From: GCA-2705995 sp048267965
GTDB lineage: Bacteria; Bacteroidota; Bacteroidia; Flavobacteriales_G; Salibacteraceae
Reading direction: 5' to 3'
Length of the DNA stretch: 64,000 nucleotides
NCBI GenBank assembly: GCA_048267965.1
Contig: JBLWWK010000005.1
Coordinates: 83,785 to 147,784, forward strand
Under the pieces are notes generated by a model that worked only from the letters and a program-made list of their open reading frames with translations, made no database searches and was not told the DNA's origin. Shown one piece after another: positions 16,958-25,320 of the stretch (positions are counted from its first letter, which is position 1; the number at the start of each line of letters is the position of its first letter). Both the position numbers and the translations under genes were made by a program.

Positions 16958-18405
16958 TGGCAGAATTGAGTCATAAAAAGCTTAATTCAAACCTCATTTA
17001 CACCCTAAGCATTGGTTTTGTGCTGTTGGTAGGGTTGTTTGTTTATCTCGAGGTATTTTGGTTATTAGCCTTGCCAGCGGCTTTGTTGATTATGGGTTTA
17101 GCCCTTTTTCGCCTCGATATTCTGGTTCTTCTGATTACTTTTTGTGCTCCGTTGTCGGTAAATATTGACGATTTACAAGGCGGTTTCGGTTTAGCCCTGC
17201 CAACAGACCCGTTAATGTTCGGGGCAACCTTGGTGTTTTTGGTTCGCACTTTTTACGATTTGCGCTACGATAGCCGCATTTTGCGCCATCCGATTACCAT
17301 TGCCATTCTTATTAACCTTGTCTGGATTTTACTTTCGGCTATTACCAGTGATTTACCAGAGGTTTCGTTCAAGTTTTTCTTAGCGCGCATTTGGTACATC
17401 ATTCCGTTTTACTTCGTGATGACCCAAATGATGAAGTACCCCGATAAGGTGAGTAAATATTTCTGGCTTTACATTGTACCTATGGCGGGTGTAATAGTTT
17501 ATACGATTGTTCGCCATGCGTCAAGAGGCTTCGGAGACGAGCCAGCGCATTGGGTAATGCAACCGTTTTTTAAAGACCATACGAGTTACGGAGCCATTTT
17601 AGCCATGTATATTCCGGTGATTGCTACTTATACCGTATACAAATGGGATATTAACTCTCGTGTACTCGTGGGCTTTTTTCTCACCATTTTCTTGGTGGGG
17701 GTAGTAATGAGTTATACTAGAGCGGCTTGGGTAAGTTTGGTAGGAGCCCTTGGGTTAATGACCTTAATTATTTTCAGAATTCGATGGTGGATAGTAGGCT
17801 TGGCAGGTCTTGCATTGTTAATTGGTTTTTTCACCTTTCAGACCGAAATCATGCACAAATTGGAGAAAAATCGTCAAGATTCTTCAAGCGATTTGGCAGA
17901 GCATGTAGAGTCCATTTCAAACGTGGCCACCGATGCGTCTAACTTAGAACGATTGAACCGTTGGAACGCTGCTTTCGCCATGTTTTTTGAGAGTCCGGTG
18001 ATGGGGAAGGGACCAGGAACGTATTCTTTCTTATATGCTCCTTATCAAAGAAGTAGAGATTTAACTATTATTTCGACCAATTTTGGTGACGGTGGGAACG
18101 CGCACAGCGAATACTTTGGCCCTCTTGCAGAGCAAGGTGTAATGGGTTTAGTCACCTTTCTTCTGATTGTGTTTTTTATTTATTACAGAGGTATTCCGCT
18201 CTATTACCAATTAGCAGATCCTGATCAGAAAAAAATTGTGATGGCGGTTCTGTTGGGATTAACCACTTACCTTATTCACGGTATGCTCAATAACTTTTTA
18301 GATATCGACAAGGTAAATGTGGCTTTCTGGGGATTTGTGGCGATTATTACATCGTTTGATGTTTATGCGAAGAAGAATCTACCAGAGCCTAAAGGGAAAG
18401 TTTAG
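16957..18405 (+). CDS. O-antigen polymerase/ligase-like membrane protein (Wzy/WaaL type)
   Basis: A 482-residue membrane protein with about 11-12 helices and a large periplasmic loop near residues 300-400 (about 295-395), which contains NRWNAAFAMFFESPVMGKGPGTYSF and the NAHSEYFGPLAEQG motif. The HS-x-Y/F segment with a preceding Arg-rich loop is typical of the O-antigen ligase/polymerase (Wzy_C) superfamily. It joins undecaprenyl-linked repeat units or transfers glycan to lipid A core or protein. Sequence does not decide between polymerase and ligase; the partner Wzz upstream favours Wzy. It is followed by a bidirectional terminator. Confidence 0.85.
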   Translation: MAELSHKKLNSNLIYTLSIGFVLLVGLFVYLEVFWLLALPAALLIMGLALFRLDILVLLITFCAPLSVNIDDLQGGFGLALPTDPLMFGATLVFLVRTFYDLRYDSRILRHPITIAILINLVWILLSAITSDLPEVSFKFFLARIWYIIPFYFVMTQMMKYPDKVSKYFWLYIVPMAGVIVYTIVRHASRGFGDEPAHWVMQPFFKDHTSYGAILAMYIPVIATYTVYKWDINSRVLVGFFLTIFLVGVVMSYTRAAWVSLVGALGLMTLIIFRIRWWIVGLAGLALLIGFFTFQTEIMHKLEKNRQDSSSDLAEHVESISNVATDASNLERLNRWNAAFAMFFESPVMGKGPGTYSFLYAPYQRSRDLTIISTNFGDGGNAHSEYFGPLAEQGVMGLVTFLLIVFFIYYRGIPLYYQLADPDQKKIVMAVLLGLTTYLIHGMLNNFLDIDKVNVAFWGFVAIITSFDVYAKKNLPEPKGKV

Positions 18406-18408
18406 TGT

Positions 18409-18438
18409 AAAAAAAAGAGGAATTTCTTCCTCTCTTTG
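18409..18438. terminator. Bidirectional terminator between convergent operons
   Basis: GAGGAA (18417-18422) pairs with TTCCTC (18427-18432) around a 4-base loop, with eight A residues before and a TCTTTGTT stretch after. It fills the 33 bp between the wzy-like stop and the lpxD-like stop and can end both transcripts. Confidence 0.75.
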
Positions 18439-19377
18439 TTAATTATCATCTTTTAATCGTTGCATTACCGTTGGCAGCCTTCGAATAGAAGCCAACTGTT
18501 TCCAGTATTGACGAGCTTCTTGAGCCGGTACCCCGAAATACGATTTATCACCTTCTAACGATTTAGAAACACAAGCACAAGCAAGGATTACGGCTCTATC
18601 GCCAATGGTTACTCCGCTGGTTACACCCACTCGTCCCCACATGGTAACGTCATTACCAACTACAGTGCAACCGGCAATTCCCGTGTGAGCAGCCAATAAG
18701 CAATTTTCGCCCACTACTGTATCGTGGCCAATATGGCAGAGGTTATCGAGTTTCGTATTTTTCTTCACCAAGGTAGTAGCACTTACACCGCGGTCTATCG
18801 TGGTTCCTGCACCTAATTCTACATGGTCTTCGAGTTTTACATCACCACCAGAAAGTAGTTTTTCGAAACCCGTTTCGCGCTTTTTGTAATAGAAGGCTTC
18901 ACTGCCCACTACCACATTTGAGTGTAAAATTACGTTGTCACCGATGGTGCAATTGTAGTTAATTACGGTTCCTGCATGAATAAGACAGTTTTTACCAATC
19001 TTTACATTAGGACCAATAAACACATTGGGTTGAATTACCGTATTTTCACCAATTACAGCCGTTGGGTCAATAGATGCATCGCTAGCAATAAACGGACTAA
19101 AATGCTGGGTTAATCGGTTAAAATCGGTAAAAGGTTCATCAGAAATGAGCAAAGCTTTTCCTTCTGGACAATCTACCTTTTTGTTGATTAACACGATGCT
19201 AGCCGCAGACTCTAGCGCTTTGCTGTAGTATTTGGGGTGATCAACAAAAACGATGTCGCCCGGTTCAACTACGTGAATTTCGTTTTGACCAAGTACAGGA
19301 AAATCAGCATCACCAACAAATTCACAACTAAGAATATCGGCAATTGCTTTAAGCGTTTGAGGCTGGGCGTATTTCAT
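18439..19377 (-). CDS. Second LpxD-like left-handed beta-helix acyltransferase
   Basis: A 312-residue LpxD-family protein: N-terminal uridine-binding-like domain (1-100), then hexapeptide repeats (IGENTVIQPNVFIGPNVKIGKN) and a C-terminal helix. It has the HIGHD motif matching the LpxD catalytic His. At the position where the full-length LpxD of this window has GGQVGFAGH, this protein reads WGRVGVTSG and lacks the second His. It also lacks the final coiled coil of the longer copy. Bacteroidota often carry this extra LpxD-like gene beside efp. It may acylate a different sugar nucleotide or be a low-activity paralogue. It is the last gene of a co-directional envelope operon. Confidence 0.8.
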   Translation of the reverse strand: MKYAQPQTLKAIADILSCEFVGDADFPVLGQNEIHVVEPGDIVFVDHPKYYSKALESAASIVLINKKVDCPEGKALLISDEPFTDFNRLTQHFSPFIASDASIDPTAVIGENTVIQPNVFIGPNVKIGKNCLIHAGTVINYNCTIGDNVILHSNVVVGSEAFYYKKRETGFEKLLSGGDVKLEDHVELGAGTTIDRGVSATTLVKKNTKLDNLCHIGHDTVVGENCLLAAHTGIAGCTVVGNDVTMWGRVGVTSGVTIGDRAVILACACVSKSLEGDKSYFGVPAQEARQYWKQLASIRRLPTVMQRLKDDN

Positions 19378-19398
19378 ATAACCAAAGGTGTTTTAAAT

Positions 19399-19965
19399 CT
19401 ATTTTTTAACGCGTTCCATGTAAGAGCGGTTGCGGGTGTCTATTTTAACAACATCGCCTTCGTTACAGAATAAAGGTACACGAACTTCAGCACCCGTTTC
19501 TACGGTGGCTGGTTTTAAGGTGTTGGTAGCTGTATCGCCTTTAAGGCCTGGCTCGGTATAGGTAATTTCAAGCTCAACATGGGCAGGCATATCTACCGTT
19601 AATGGTCTTTCTTCATCTGCGTGAAAAAGGATGTCTACCATAGCGCCTTCTTTCAATAAATCGTTGTTGTCGATTAAATCTCCAGATAAAAAGGTTTGCT
19701 CATAATTTTCGGTATTCATAAAATGAAAACCACTTTCATCGTTGTATAAGTATTGGTAGTTTCTGTTTTCTACACGAACTTCTTCAATTTTAGCACCTGA
19801 AGGGAAAGTGTTTTCTAGCACTTTGCCAGTAGTTAAGCTTCTCAACTTTGTTCTTACAAAAGCAGCTCCTTTACCCGGTTTTACGTGAAGGAACTCTTTT
19901 ATTTGAAAAATATCGTGGTTGAAGTTGATGCACAATCCGTTGCGGATATCTGAAGTACTAGCCAT
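19399..19965 (-). CDS. efp: Translation elongation factor P
   Basis: A 188-residue EF-P with the three beta-barrel domains. The KOW-like N-terminal domain carries the tip loop VKPGKGAAFV, with the conserved lysine near residue 33 that is modified in many bacteria. The C-terminal signature appears as VRVPLFCNEGDVVKIDTRNRSYMERV. EF-P rescues ribosomes stalled on polyproline stretches. It lies between an ABC ATPase gene and the lpxD-like gene, an arrangement often seen in Flavobacteria. No epmA/epmB modification genes are present here. Confidence 0.96.
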   Translation of the reverse strand: MASTSDIRNGLCINFNHDIFQIKEFLHVKPGKGAAFVRTKLRSLTTGKVLENTFPSGAKIEEVRVENRNYQYLYNDESGFHFMNTENYEQTFLSGDLIDNNDLLKEGAMVDILFHADEERPLTVDMPAHVELEITYTEPGLKGDTATNTLKPATVETGAEVRVPLFCNEGDVVKIDTRNRSYMERVKK

Positions 19966-20007
19966 GATAGTTATTTATTTTTTGGGAATTAAAAGTTCAA
20001 AAATAAG

Positions 20008-20628
20008 TTATTTAAAATCTTCGATATTGATTTGTTGATCACAGAACTGGTATTCAGCTTCTTGTTGATTAGAACAAACCATAATAAGTCGGTTAGAGCC
20101 GTATTGTCTAATCATTTCTTGGTACCAAGCAATGGCTTTTTTATCGAGGTTAGAAGTAGGTTCATCGAGCAAAAGCATCGGTGTTTTTGATAAAATAGCG
20201 AGTCCTAATTTTAAGCGTTGCTTCATGCCTGAACTAAATGTTCTTACCGGCTGATTCAGTGCTTTTTTGAGGTAGAGTAACTCGGCCATTTCTTGAACAG
20301 AAAACGGCTCAACAGGATTTTTAAATTGAAAATGAAATTCGAGCGTCTCTTTCATGGTGAGTTGCTCGTAAATTTCGAGGTAAGGTGTGGTAATGGATAC
20401 GTGTTTAAATACGTCTGTTCGAGCTATTGGGGTGTTTTCAACAGAAAATTCAATGGTTCCTTCAGTAGGAGCCAAAAGACCAGAAATTATTTGAATAAAG
20501 GTAGATTTTCCGCTTCCGTTAGAACCTGAGATTACATAATTGGAAGTAGAACGAATGGATAAGTCGATTTTTCGAAAAATCCATTCTTTATTGTATTTCT
20601 TGCCTAAATTGTTGAGAGAAATCTCCAT
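20008..20628 (-). CDS. ABC transporter ATP-binding protein
   Basis: A 206-residue cytoplasmic ATPase with Walker A GSNGSGKST (near 35-43), signature FSSGMKQR (near 129), Walker B MLLLDEPTSNLD, and NQQEAEYQFCDQ at the H-loop position where a His is expected but Gln/Asn is seen. It is shorter than usual, and no permease gene is next to it. Its ATG overlaps the lpxA stop by 1 bp (TAATG), so it is translated with the lipid A genes. The class resembles the CcmA-type or lipid/heme exporter ATPases found in this position in Bacteroidota. The substrate is unknown. Confidence 0.85.
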   Translation of the reverse strand: MEISLNNLGKKYNKEWIFRKIDLSIRSTSNYVISGSNGSGKSTFIQIISGLLAPTEGTIEFSVENTPIARTDVFKHVSITTPYLEIYEQLTMKETLEFHFQFKNPVEPFSVQEMAELLYLKKALNQPVRTFSSGMKQRLKLGLAILSKTPMLLLDEPTSNLDKKAIAWYQEMIRQYGSNRLIMVCSNQQEAEYQFCDQQINIEDFK

Positions 20629-21407
20629 TAATTAGGCCCTTTAATCACACCGTTTTTCGAATTGCGAATAAAGTCTAGAATTTGCTTTTTGTGCGGAGAA
20701 TCAGGGTAATCTGCTTCGGCTTGAGCCATGCCTTTAGAAATAGTTTTGTTGTGAATGTAAATGGTTCTGTAAATACTTTCTATTTCTTTAATTACGTCTT
20801 CTTCCCAACCGCGTCTTCTTAAGCCAATGGCATTTACACCTGTGTATGTAAGCGGTTCTCTAGCGCATTTAGTAAAAGGCGGCACGTTTTTACGAATAAG
20901 TGAGCCAGCAGCAATAAAGCAGTGCCCTCCAATTCTTAAAAATTGCTGAGCACCTGAAAGTCCTTCGATAATAGCAAAGTCTTCTATATCCATGTGGCCA
21001 GCGAGTGCGGTTCCTACAGCAACAATTACGTTATTACCGATAAACACATCGTGTGCTATATGCACGTAGGCCATAATTAAGCAATTAGAACCGATGCGAG
21101 TTTCCATGCGATCGGCTGTGCCTTTGTTCACCGTAGCACACTCTCTAATTTCGGTATTGTCACCAATTACGGTAAGGGTTTCTTCTCCTTTGTATTTTAA
21201 GTCTTGCGGTGTGTTCGAGATGACTGCGCCAGAATGGATCTTGCAATTTTTACCAATGCGAGCTCCATTCATTATAACAGCGTTAGGACCAACCCAAGTT
21301 CCATCGCCAATTTCTACGTCTTCATAAACCGTAGCAAACGGTTCAATGGTTACGTTTTTTCCAATTTTGGCGTTAGGGTGTATGTTGGCAACAGCTTGAT
21401 TTGACAT
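20628..21407 (-). CDS. lpxA: UDP-N-acetylglucosamine acyltransferase
   Basis: Adds a 3-hydroxyacyl chain to UDP-GlcNAc, the first step of lipid A synthesis. The 259-residue protein has N-terminal hexapeptide repeats (IHPNAKIGKNVTIEPFATV), the catalytic-His motif HIAHDVFIGNNV (His near residue 125), GHMDIEDFAIIEG and a C-terminal helical region after NAIGLRRRGW. All the LpxA landmarks are present. It lies 10 bp downstream of lpxC-fabZ in the usual Bacteroidota order lpxD-lpxC/fabZ-lpxA. Confidence 0.96.
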   Translation of the reverse strand: MSNQAVANIHPNAKIGKNVTIEPFATVYEDVEIGDGTWVGPNAVIMNGARIGKNCKIHSGAVISNTPQDLKYKGEETLTVIGDNTEIRECATVNKGTADRMETRIGSNCLIMAYVHIAHDVFIGNNVIVAVGTALAGHMDIEDFAIIEGLSGAQQFLRIGGHCFIAAGSLIRKNVPPFTKCAREPLTYTGVNAIGLRRRGWEEDVIKEIESIYRTIYIHNKTISKGMAQAEADYPDSPHKKQILDFIRNSKNGVIKGPN

Positions 21408-21416
21408 AAATTTCGA

Positions 21417-22817
21417 TTAACTTTTTTTCTTGGCAATTTGTGCCAATAATTCTCCTTCGCACACTAACTGATCTCCCACGTAGGCCATACCTTTCATGTG
21501 GGCAATGCCTCGTCTAATAGGGCTTAGAAGTTGCAATTTAAGCGCTAGTGTATCTCCTGGAACTACTTTTTGCTTGAATTTGACGTTGTCAATTTTCATA
21601 AAGTAAGTAGCGTATTCTGTTGGGTCGTCTACGTGCGCTAAAATTAAGAAACCGCCTGTTTGTGCCATGGCTTCAACAATAAGAACACCAGGCATAATAG
21701 GTTCTTCAGGGAAATGTCCGTTGAAGATTTCTTCGTTTCGGGTTACGTTTTTCACCCCAATTACGTAATCGTCTTTTACCAGCTCAACAATTTTGTCTAC
21801 CAATAACATTGGGTAGCGATGAGGTAAAATTCGGGTAATTTCGTTGATATCGAATAGTGGTTCTTTATCTAAATCGAATTTAGGTGGCTGTTTTTTCTGC
21901 TTTTGAATTTGAGCACGTAAAACGCGAGCAAATTCTATGTTGGTTGCGTGCCCTGGACGAGCGGCTAAAATGTGCGCTTTAATAGGAACCCCGACTAAGG
22001 CTAAGTCACCTACAATATCTAGCAGTTTGTGACGAGCTGGCTCGTTCTCGTAATGTAATTCTAAGTTGTTTAAGATACCGATGCCTACTTCTTTCAACAT
22101 ATCTTTCGATTTGTTAAAAGTAGAAGCAAGGCGTTCTTTTTCTTCTTCAGATAAAGAGGTATCTACCATTACAATTGCATTATCTACGTCTCCACCTTTA
22201 ATTAATCCTGCATTTACTAATTGCATTAATTCACGTAGGAACACGAAAGTTCTACACGGTGCAATTTCTTTTTCGAATTCACCTAAATGATACATCGAAG
22301 CATGCTGTGTGCCTAAAACAGGAGAGTTGTAATCTACCATTACAGTTACGCGATGCTCAGTATCAGGGACAGCTAAAATTTCAGCTTGTTTTTCTTCGTT
22401 CTCGTATTTGAGGTTTTCTTTTAAGTAAAAGTACTCACGAAGTGCAGACTGTTCTTTTCTACCAGCTTCAATAATGGCTTCAACAAATGGTTTAGCACTA
22501 CCATCTAGAATAGGAATTTCAGGTCCGTCTAGTTGAATAAGTGCGTTATCTACTTCCATTCCGTAAAGAGCGGCTAATACGTGCTCTGTAGTGTGTACTT
22601 CTGCCTTATTTTGCATAAGGGTAGTACCACGTTGTGTAGTAGTTACATTATCGATATCGGCTTTGATTTTAGGTTCGCCATCGATGTCGATACGTTGAAA
22701 CACATACCCATGATTTTCTGGAGCGGGCTGTATAGTTAATGTCGTTGTTTTACCAGTATGTAACCCTACACCTTTTACAACAATAGGGTTCTTGAGGGTA
22801 TGTTGCTTATCTGCCAT
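21417..22817 (-). CDS. lpxC/fabZ: Bifunctional LpxC deacetylase / FabZ dehydratase
   Basis: A fusion of 466 residues. Residues 1-about 305 are LpxC, the zinc deacetylase committing UDP-acyl-GlcNAc to lipid A: VKGVGLHTG at the N-terminus, HTTEHVLAALYG with a zinc-binding His, and HKLLDIVGDLALVG with the second His and the Asp. Residues about 325-466 are FabZ, the 3-hydroxyacyl-ACP dehydratase: LPHRYPMLLVDKI with the catalytic His, then GHFPEEPIMPGVLIVEAMAQ with the catalytic Glu. The fusion links competing users of 3-hydroxyacyl-ACP and is characteristic of Bacteroidota. It overlaps lpxD by 11 bp. Confidence 0.97.
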   Translation of the reverse strand: MADKQHTLKNPIVVKGVGLHTGKTTTLTIQPAPENHGYVFQRIDIDGEPKIKADIDNVTTTQRGTTLMQNKAEVHTTEHVLAALYGMEVDNALIQLDGPEIPILDGSAKPFVEAIIEAGRKEQSALREYFYLKENLKYENEEKQAEILAVPDTEHRVTVMVDYNSPVLGTQHASMYHLGEFEKEIAPCRTFVFLRELMQLVNAGLIKGGDVDNAIVMVDTSLSEEEKERLASTFNKSKDMLKEVGIGILNNLELHYENEPARHKLLDIVGDLALVGVPIKAHILAARPGHATNIEFARVLRAQIQKQKKQPPKFDLDKEPLFDINEITRILPHRYPMLLVDKIVELVKDDYVIGVKNVTRNEEIFNGHFPEEPIMPGVLIVEAMAQTGGFLILAHVDDPTEYATYFMKIDNVKFKQKVVPGDTLALKLQLLSPIRRGIAHMKGMAYVGDQLVCEGELLAQIAKKKS

Positions 22818-23880
22818 TAGACTCGTTATTAGGCTGTTGATTGCGTAGTTCTTTTAATTCTTTTTTAAGCTCGTTAATCTCGTTGCTAAGCTTGGGTAAT
22901 TTTCTAAAGAAAACGTAAGATCGTTGGAAATCGCCAATAGGCATGGCGGGATTTCCTTGGTACACGCCATTCTCTTCTTTTAAATCTCGTGGAATACCTG
23001 TTTTGGCTGCAATTTTAACACCATTTGCAATACGTTGGTGACCAGCAAAACCAACTTGACCGCCAATCATACAATTTTTACCGATGTAGGTGGAGCCAGC
23101 TACTCCTGATTGCGAGGCAATTACGGTGTTTTGATCAATTTCTACGTTATGACCAATTTGAATGAGATTATCGAGTTTAACACCCTTTCGAATAATGGTG
23201 CTTCCTACGGTTGCTCGGTCGATGGTGGTGTTGGCGCCCACTTCTACGTGGTCTTCTAATATTACGTTGCCGATATGAATCAGCTTAGTGAAGTTGTTTT
23301 CTGAATTGGGTTGAAATCCGAATCCGTCACCGCCAATTACGGCTCCAGATTGAATGATACAGTGGTTTCCTACGAGGGTTTCTTCGTTAATGGTAACTCT
23401 ACTGTGAAAGATGCAATCGGTTCCTACCGTTACGCGATCTCCAATGTACGATTGAGTTTCGATTTGGCAGTTATTGCCCACTTTGGCATTGTGACCAATG
23501 TAAGCTAATGCGCCAATGTATACGTTTTCTCCAATTTCTGCAGATTCTTCGATTACTGCTGTAGGGTGAATGCCTTGCTTAGCGCTTGATTTAAACTGCT
23601 TGTAGGCTTCGAGTAGCTTGCCAAAACTCATGCGGGCATCTTCTACTCGAATTAAGGTAACATGGTTTGGGATTTCTTTTTCGGCTTCGAAGGTGTTGTT
23701 GACAATTACTACCGAAGCTTGGGTAGAGTATAGATGATGGGTGTAATCTGGATTGTATAAGAATGAAACCGATTGTGGTATACCTTCATCAATTTTACTG
23801 AGAGTGTTTACTTTACAATCAGGGTTTCCTTCTAAGGTTCCCTCTAAGATTTCTGAAAGCTGAGACGCTGAAAATTCCAT
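22807..23880 (-). CDS. lpxD: UDP-3-O-acylglucosamine N-acyltransferase
   Basis: Adds the second 3-hydroxyacyl chain, to the amine of UDP-3-O-acyl-GlcN. The 357-residue protein has the N-terminal uridine-binding domain, a long hexapeptide helix, the HIGHNV catalytic-His motif and the second conserved His in GGQVGFAGHQRIANG. It ends in a coiled-coil-like helix (LSNEINELKKELKELRN). The second in-frame ATG (23880) is preferred because MEFSASQLSEIL matches the family start. It heads the lipid A operon and overlaps lpxC-fabZ by 11 bp. Confidence 0.95.
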   Translation of the reverse strand: MEFSASQLSEILEGTLEGNPDCKVNTLSKIDEGIPQSVSFLYNPDYTHHLYSTQASVVIVNNTFEAEKEIPNHVTLIRVEDARMSFGKLLEAYKQFKSSAKQGIHPTAVIEESAEIGENVYIGALAYIGHNAKVGNNCQIETQSYIGDRVTVGTDCIFHSRVTINEETLVGNHCIIQSGAVIGGDGFGFQPNSENNFTKLIHIGNVILEDHVEVGANTTIDRATVGSTIIRKGVKLDNLIQIGHNVEIDQNTVIASQSGVAGSTYIGKNCMIGGQVGFAGHQRIANGVKIAAKTGIPRDLKEENGVYQGNPAMPIGDFQRSYVFFRKLPKLSNEINELKKELKELRNQQPNNESNGR

Positions 23881-23933
23881 ATTAAAATACAAGTAGTCGT
23901 TTTGAATCCGAACTAACGGCCAAAAATAAGTCT

Positions 23934-23954
23934 ACTCTTTTGTATCTAAAGAGT
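23934..23954. terminator. Hairpin between the HD gene and lpxD
   Basis: A 7-bp inverted repeat, ACTCTTT/AAAGAGT, with a 7-base loop sits in the 110-bp gap between the HD-protein stop and the lpxD start. The T-run at 23962-23969 is displaced by several bases, so it may be a weak terminator or a regulatory stem rather than a strong terminator. Confidence 0.4.
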
Positions 23955-23990
23955 GTAATGTGTTTTTTTTCAACAGAATCTCTTGAAAAG

Positions 23991-25229
23991 CTACTTTAAT
24001 TGTGGGTAACAAAGAAAATATTTACTTACTGGCTTCGACAAAGCAGTGATGTTAATTAAGTCGGCATCGTCTTTTAGATCTTTTAAATCTCCGTTTTTAT
24101 AAAGAATTTTAATGCCATCCATTTTTTCTGAATAAGCGCTGTTAGTTACTTCGCTGCTAAACACAAAATAGCTAACTTCATTTTCGGTTAAACCTAGCTG
24201 CTGTGCTACTTTCTCTTGGGTGGTGTGAATGGTGTCTGGAGAAAAAGGTTCGTTCTGAAGTTGAATTTTTAACAAGTTTCGGTTCACCATTCGTTGGCAT
24301 AGTTGCGACAAAATATGATCGGGGTGAGCTGCCCAAACTTTGATAGAGCCCATGATGTCGTAATCATCAAGTAAGGCGAAGGTCTTGAGTAAATCGGGCT
24401 GAGCAATAAAGTCTTCTTTGGTGATGGTGTGGTATAAAAACTCGCTAAATGCATCTGAAGCGAATAATTCAACATCTTGGTGAGCCAATTCTTTAGCGCG
24501 AGAAAGAATTTTGGTAAGTAGGAACTCGGCAGACAACACAGTTTTATGCAGGTACACTTGCCAATACATTAGTCTACGTGCTACCAAGAATTTTTCGATA
24601 GAATAAATACCTTTTCGTTCAACGGCTAATTCACCATTTACAACGTTGAGCATTTTGATGATGCGTTCGGATCCTACTACGCCTTCTGAAACGCCTGTGA
24701 AAAAGCTATCTCTTTTAAGGTAATCGAGCCGATCCATGTCGAGCTGGCTGCTCACCAACTGGTGCAAGAAGGGTTTTTTATAAACATTGTTAAAAATGGC
24801 AATAGATGTGGTGAGCGCTCCGTTGAATTCTTTGTTGAGCGCCTGCATAAAAAGATCAGAAAGATCTTCATGAGAAACGCCCTTTACAATACTGTGCTCT
24901 AACGTGTGAGAGTAAGGCCCGTGACCGATGTCGTGCAGCAAAATTGCTAAAATGGTTCCTTCGGCTTCTTCGTGAGTTATTTCAACACCTTTAGATTGAA
25001 GCACTTGAATGGCACGCGTCATTAAATGCATGGCACCCAGCGTATGCTGAAACCGGGTGTGATTGGCGCCACTATACACCAAATTGGTTAAGCCTAATTG
25101 AGTAATTCTTCTTAAACGTTGAAAAAAGGGATGTTCGATAATATCGAAAACCAATTCGAACGGAATGGTAACGAAACCGTAAATGGGATCGTTAAAGATT
25201 TTTCGTTTGCTGGAGTATTCGAGATTCAA
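23991..25229 (-). CDS. HD-domain phosphohydrolase (dGTPase-like)
   Basis: A 412-residue cytoplasmic HD-superfamily hydrolase. The metal-binding residues are seen in RFQHTLGAMHLM (first His), LLHDIGHGPYSHTLE (HD pair and following His) and SQLDMDRLDYLKRD (last Asp). The overall pattern matches the YdhJ/SamHD1-like group that hydrolyses dNTPs or related nucleotides. The start codon is TTG at 25229 (NLEYSSKRKIFNDPIYGF follows). It is divergent from porX. Its place upstream of lpxD is conserved in many Flavobacteriales, but the reason is unknown. Confidence 0.88.
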   Translation of the reverse strand: MNLEYSSKRKIFNDPIYGFVTIPFELVFDIIEHPFFQRLRRITQLGLTNLVYSGANHTRFQHTLGAMHLMTRAIQVLQSKGVEITHEEAEGTILAILLHDIGHGPYSHTLEHSIVKGVSHEDLSDLFMQALNKEFNGALTTSIAIFNNVYKKPFLHQLVSSQLDMDRLDYLKRDSFFTGVSEGVVGSERIIKMLNVVNGELAVERKGIYSIEKFLVARRLMYWQVYLHKTVLSAEFLLTKILSRAKELAHQDVELFASDAFSEFLYHTITKEDFIAQPDLLKTFALLDDYDIMGSIKVWAAHPDHILSQLCQRMVNRNLLKIQLQNEPFSPDTIHTTQEKVAQQLGLTENEVSYFVFSSEVTNSAYSEKMDGIKILYKNGDLKDLKDDADLINITALSKPVSKYFLCYPQLK

Positions 25230-25320
25230 AGGCTTTGCTCAATTATTTTTATCAATTTTGAAGCTAAGATAGAGAAGGTAATAGTACCTATACATTTAAC
25301 TCTGCAAAATTAAGATTTCC

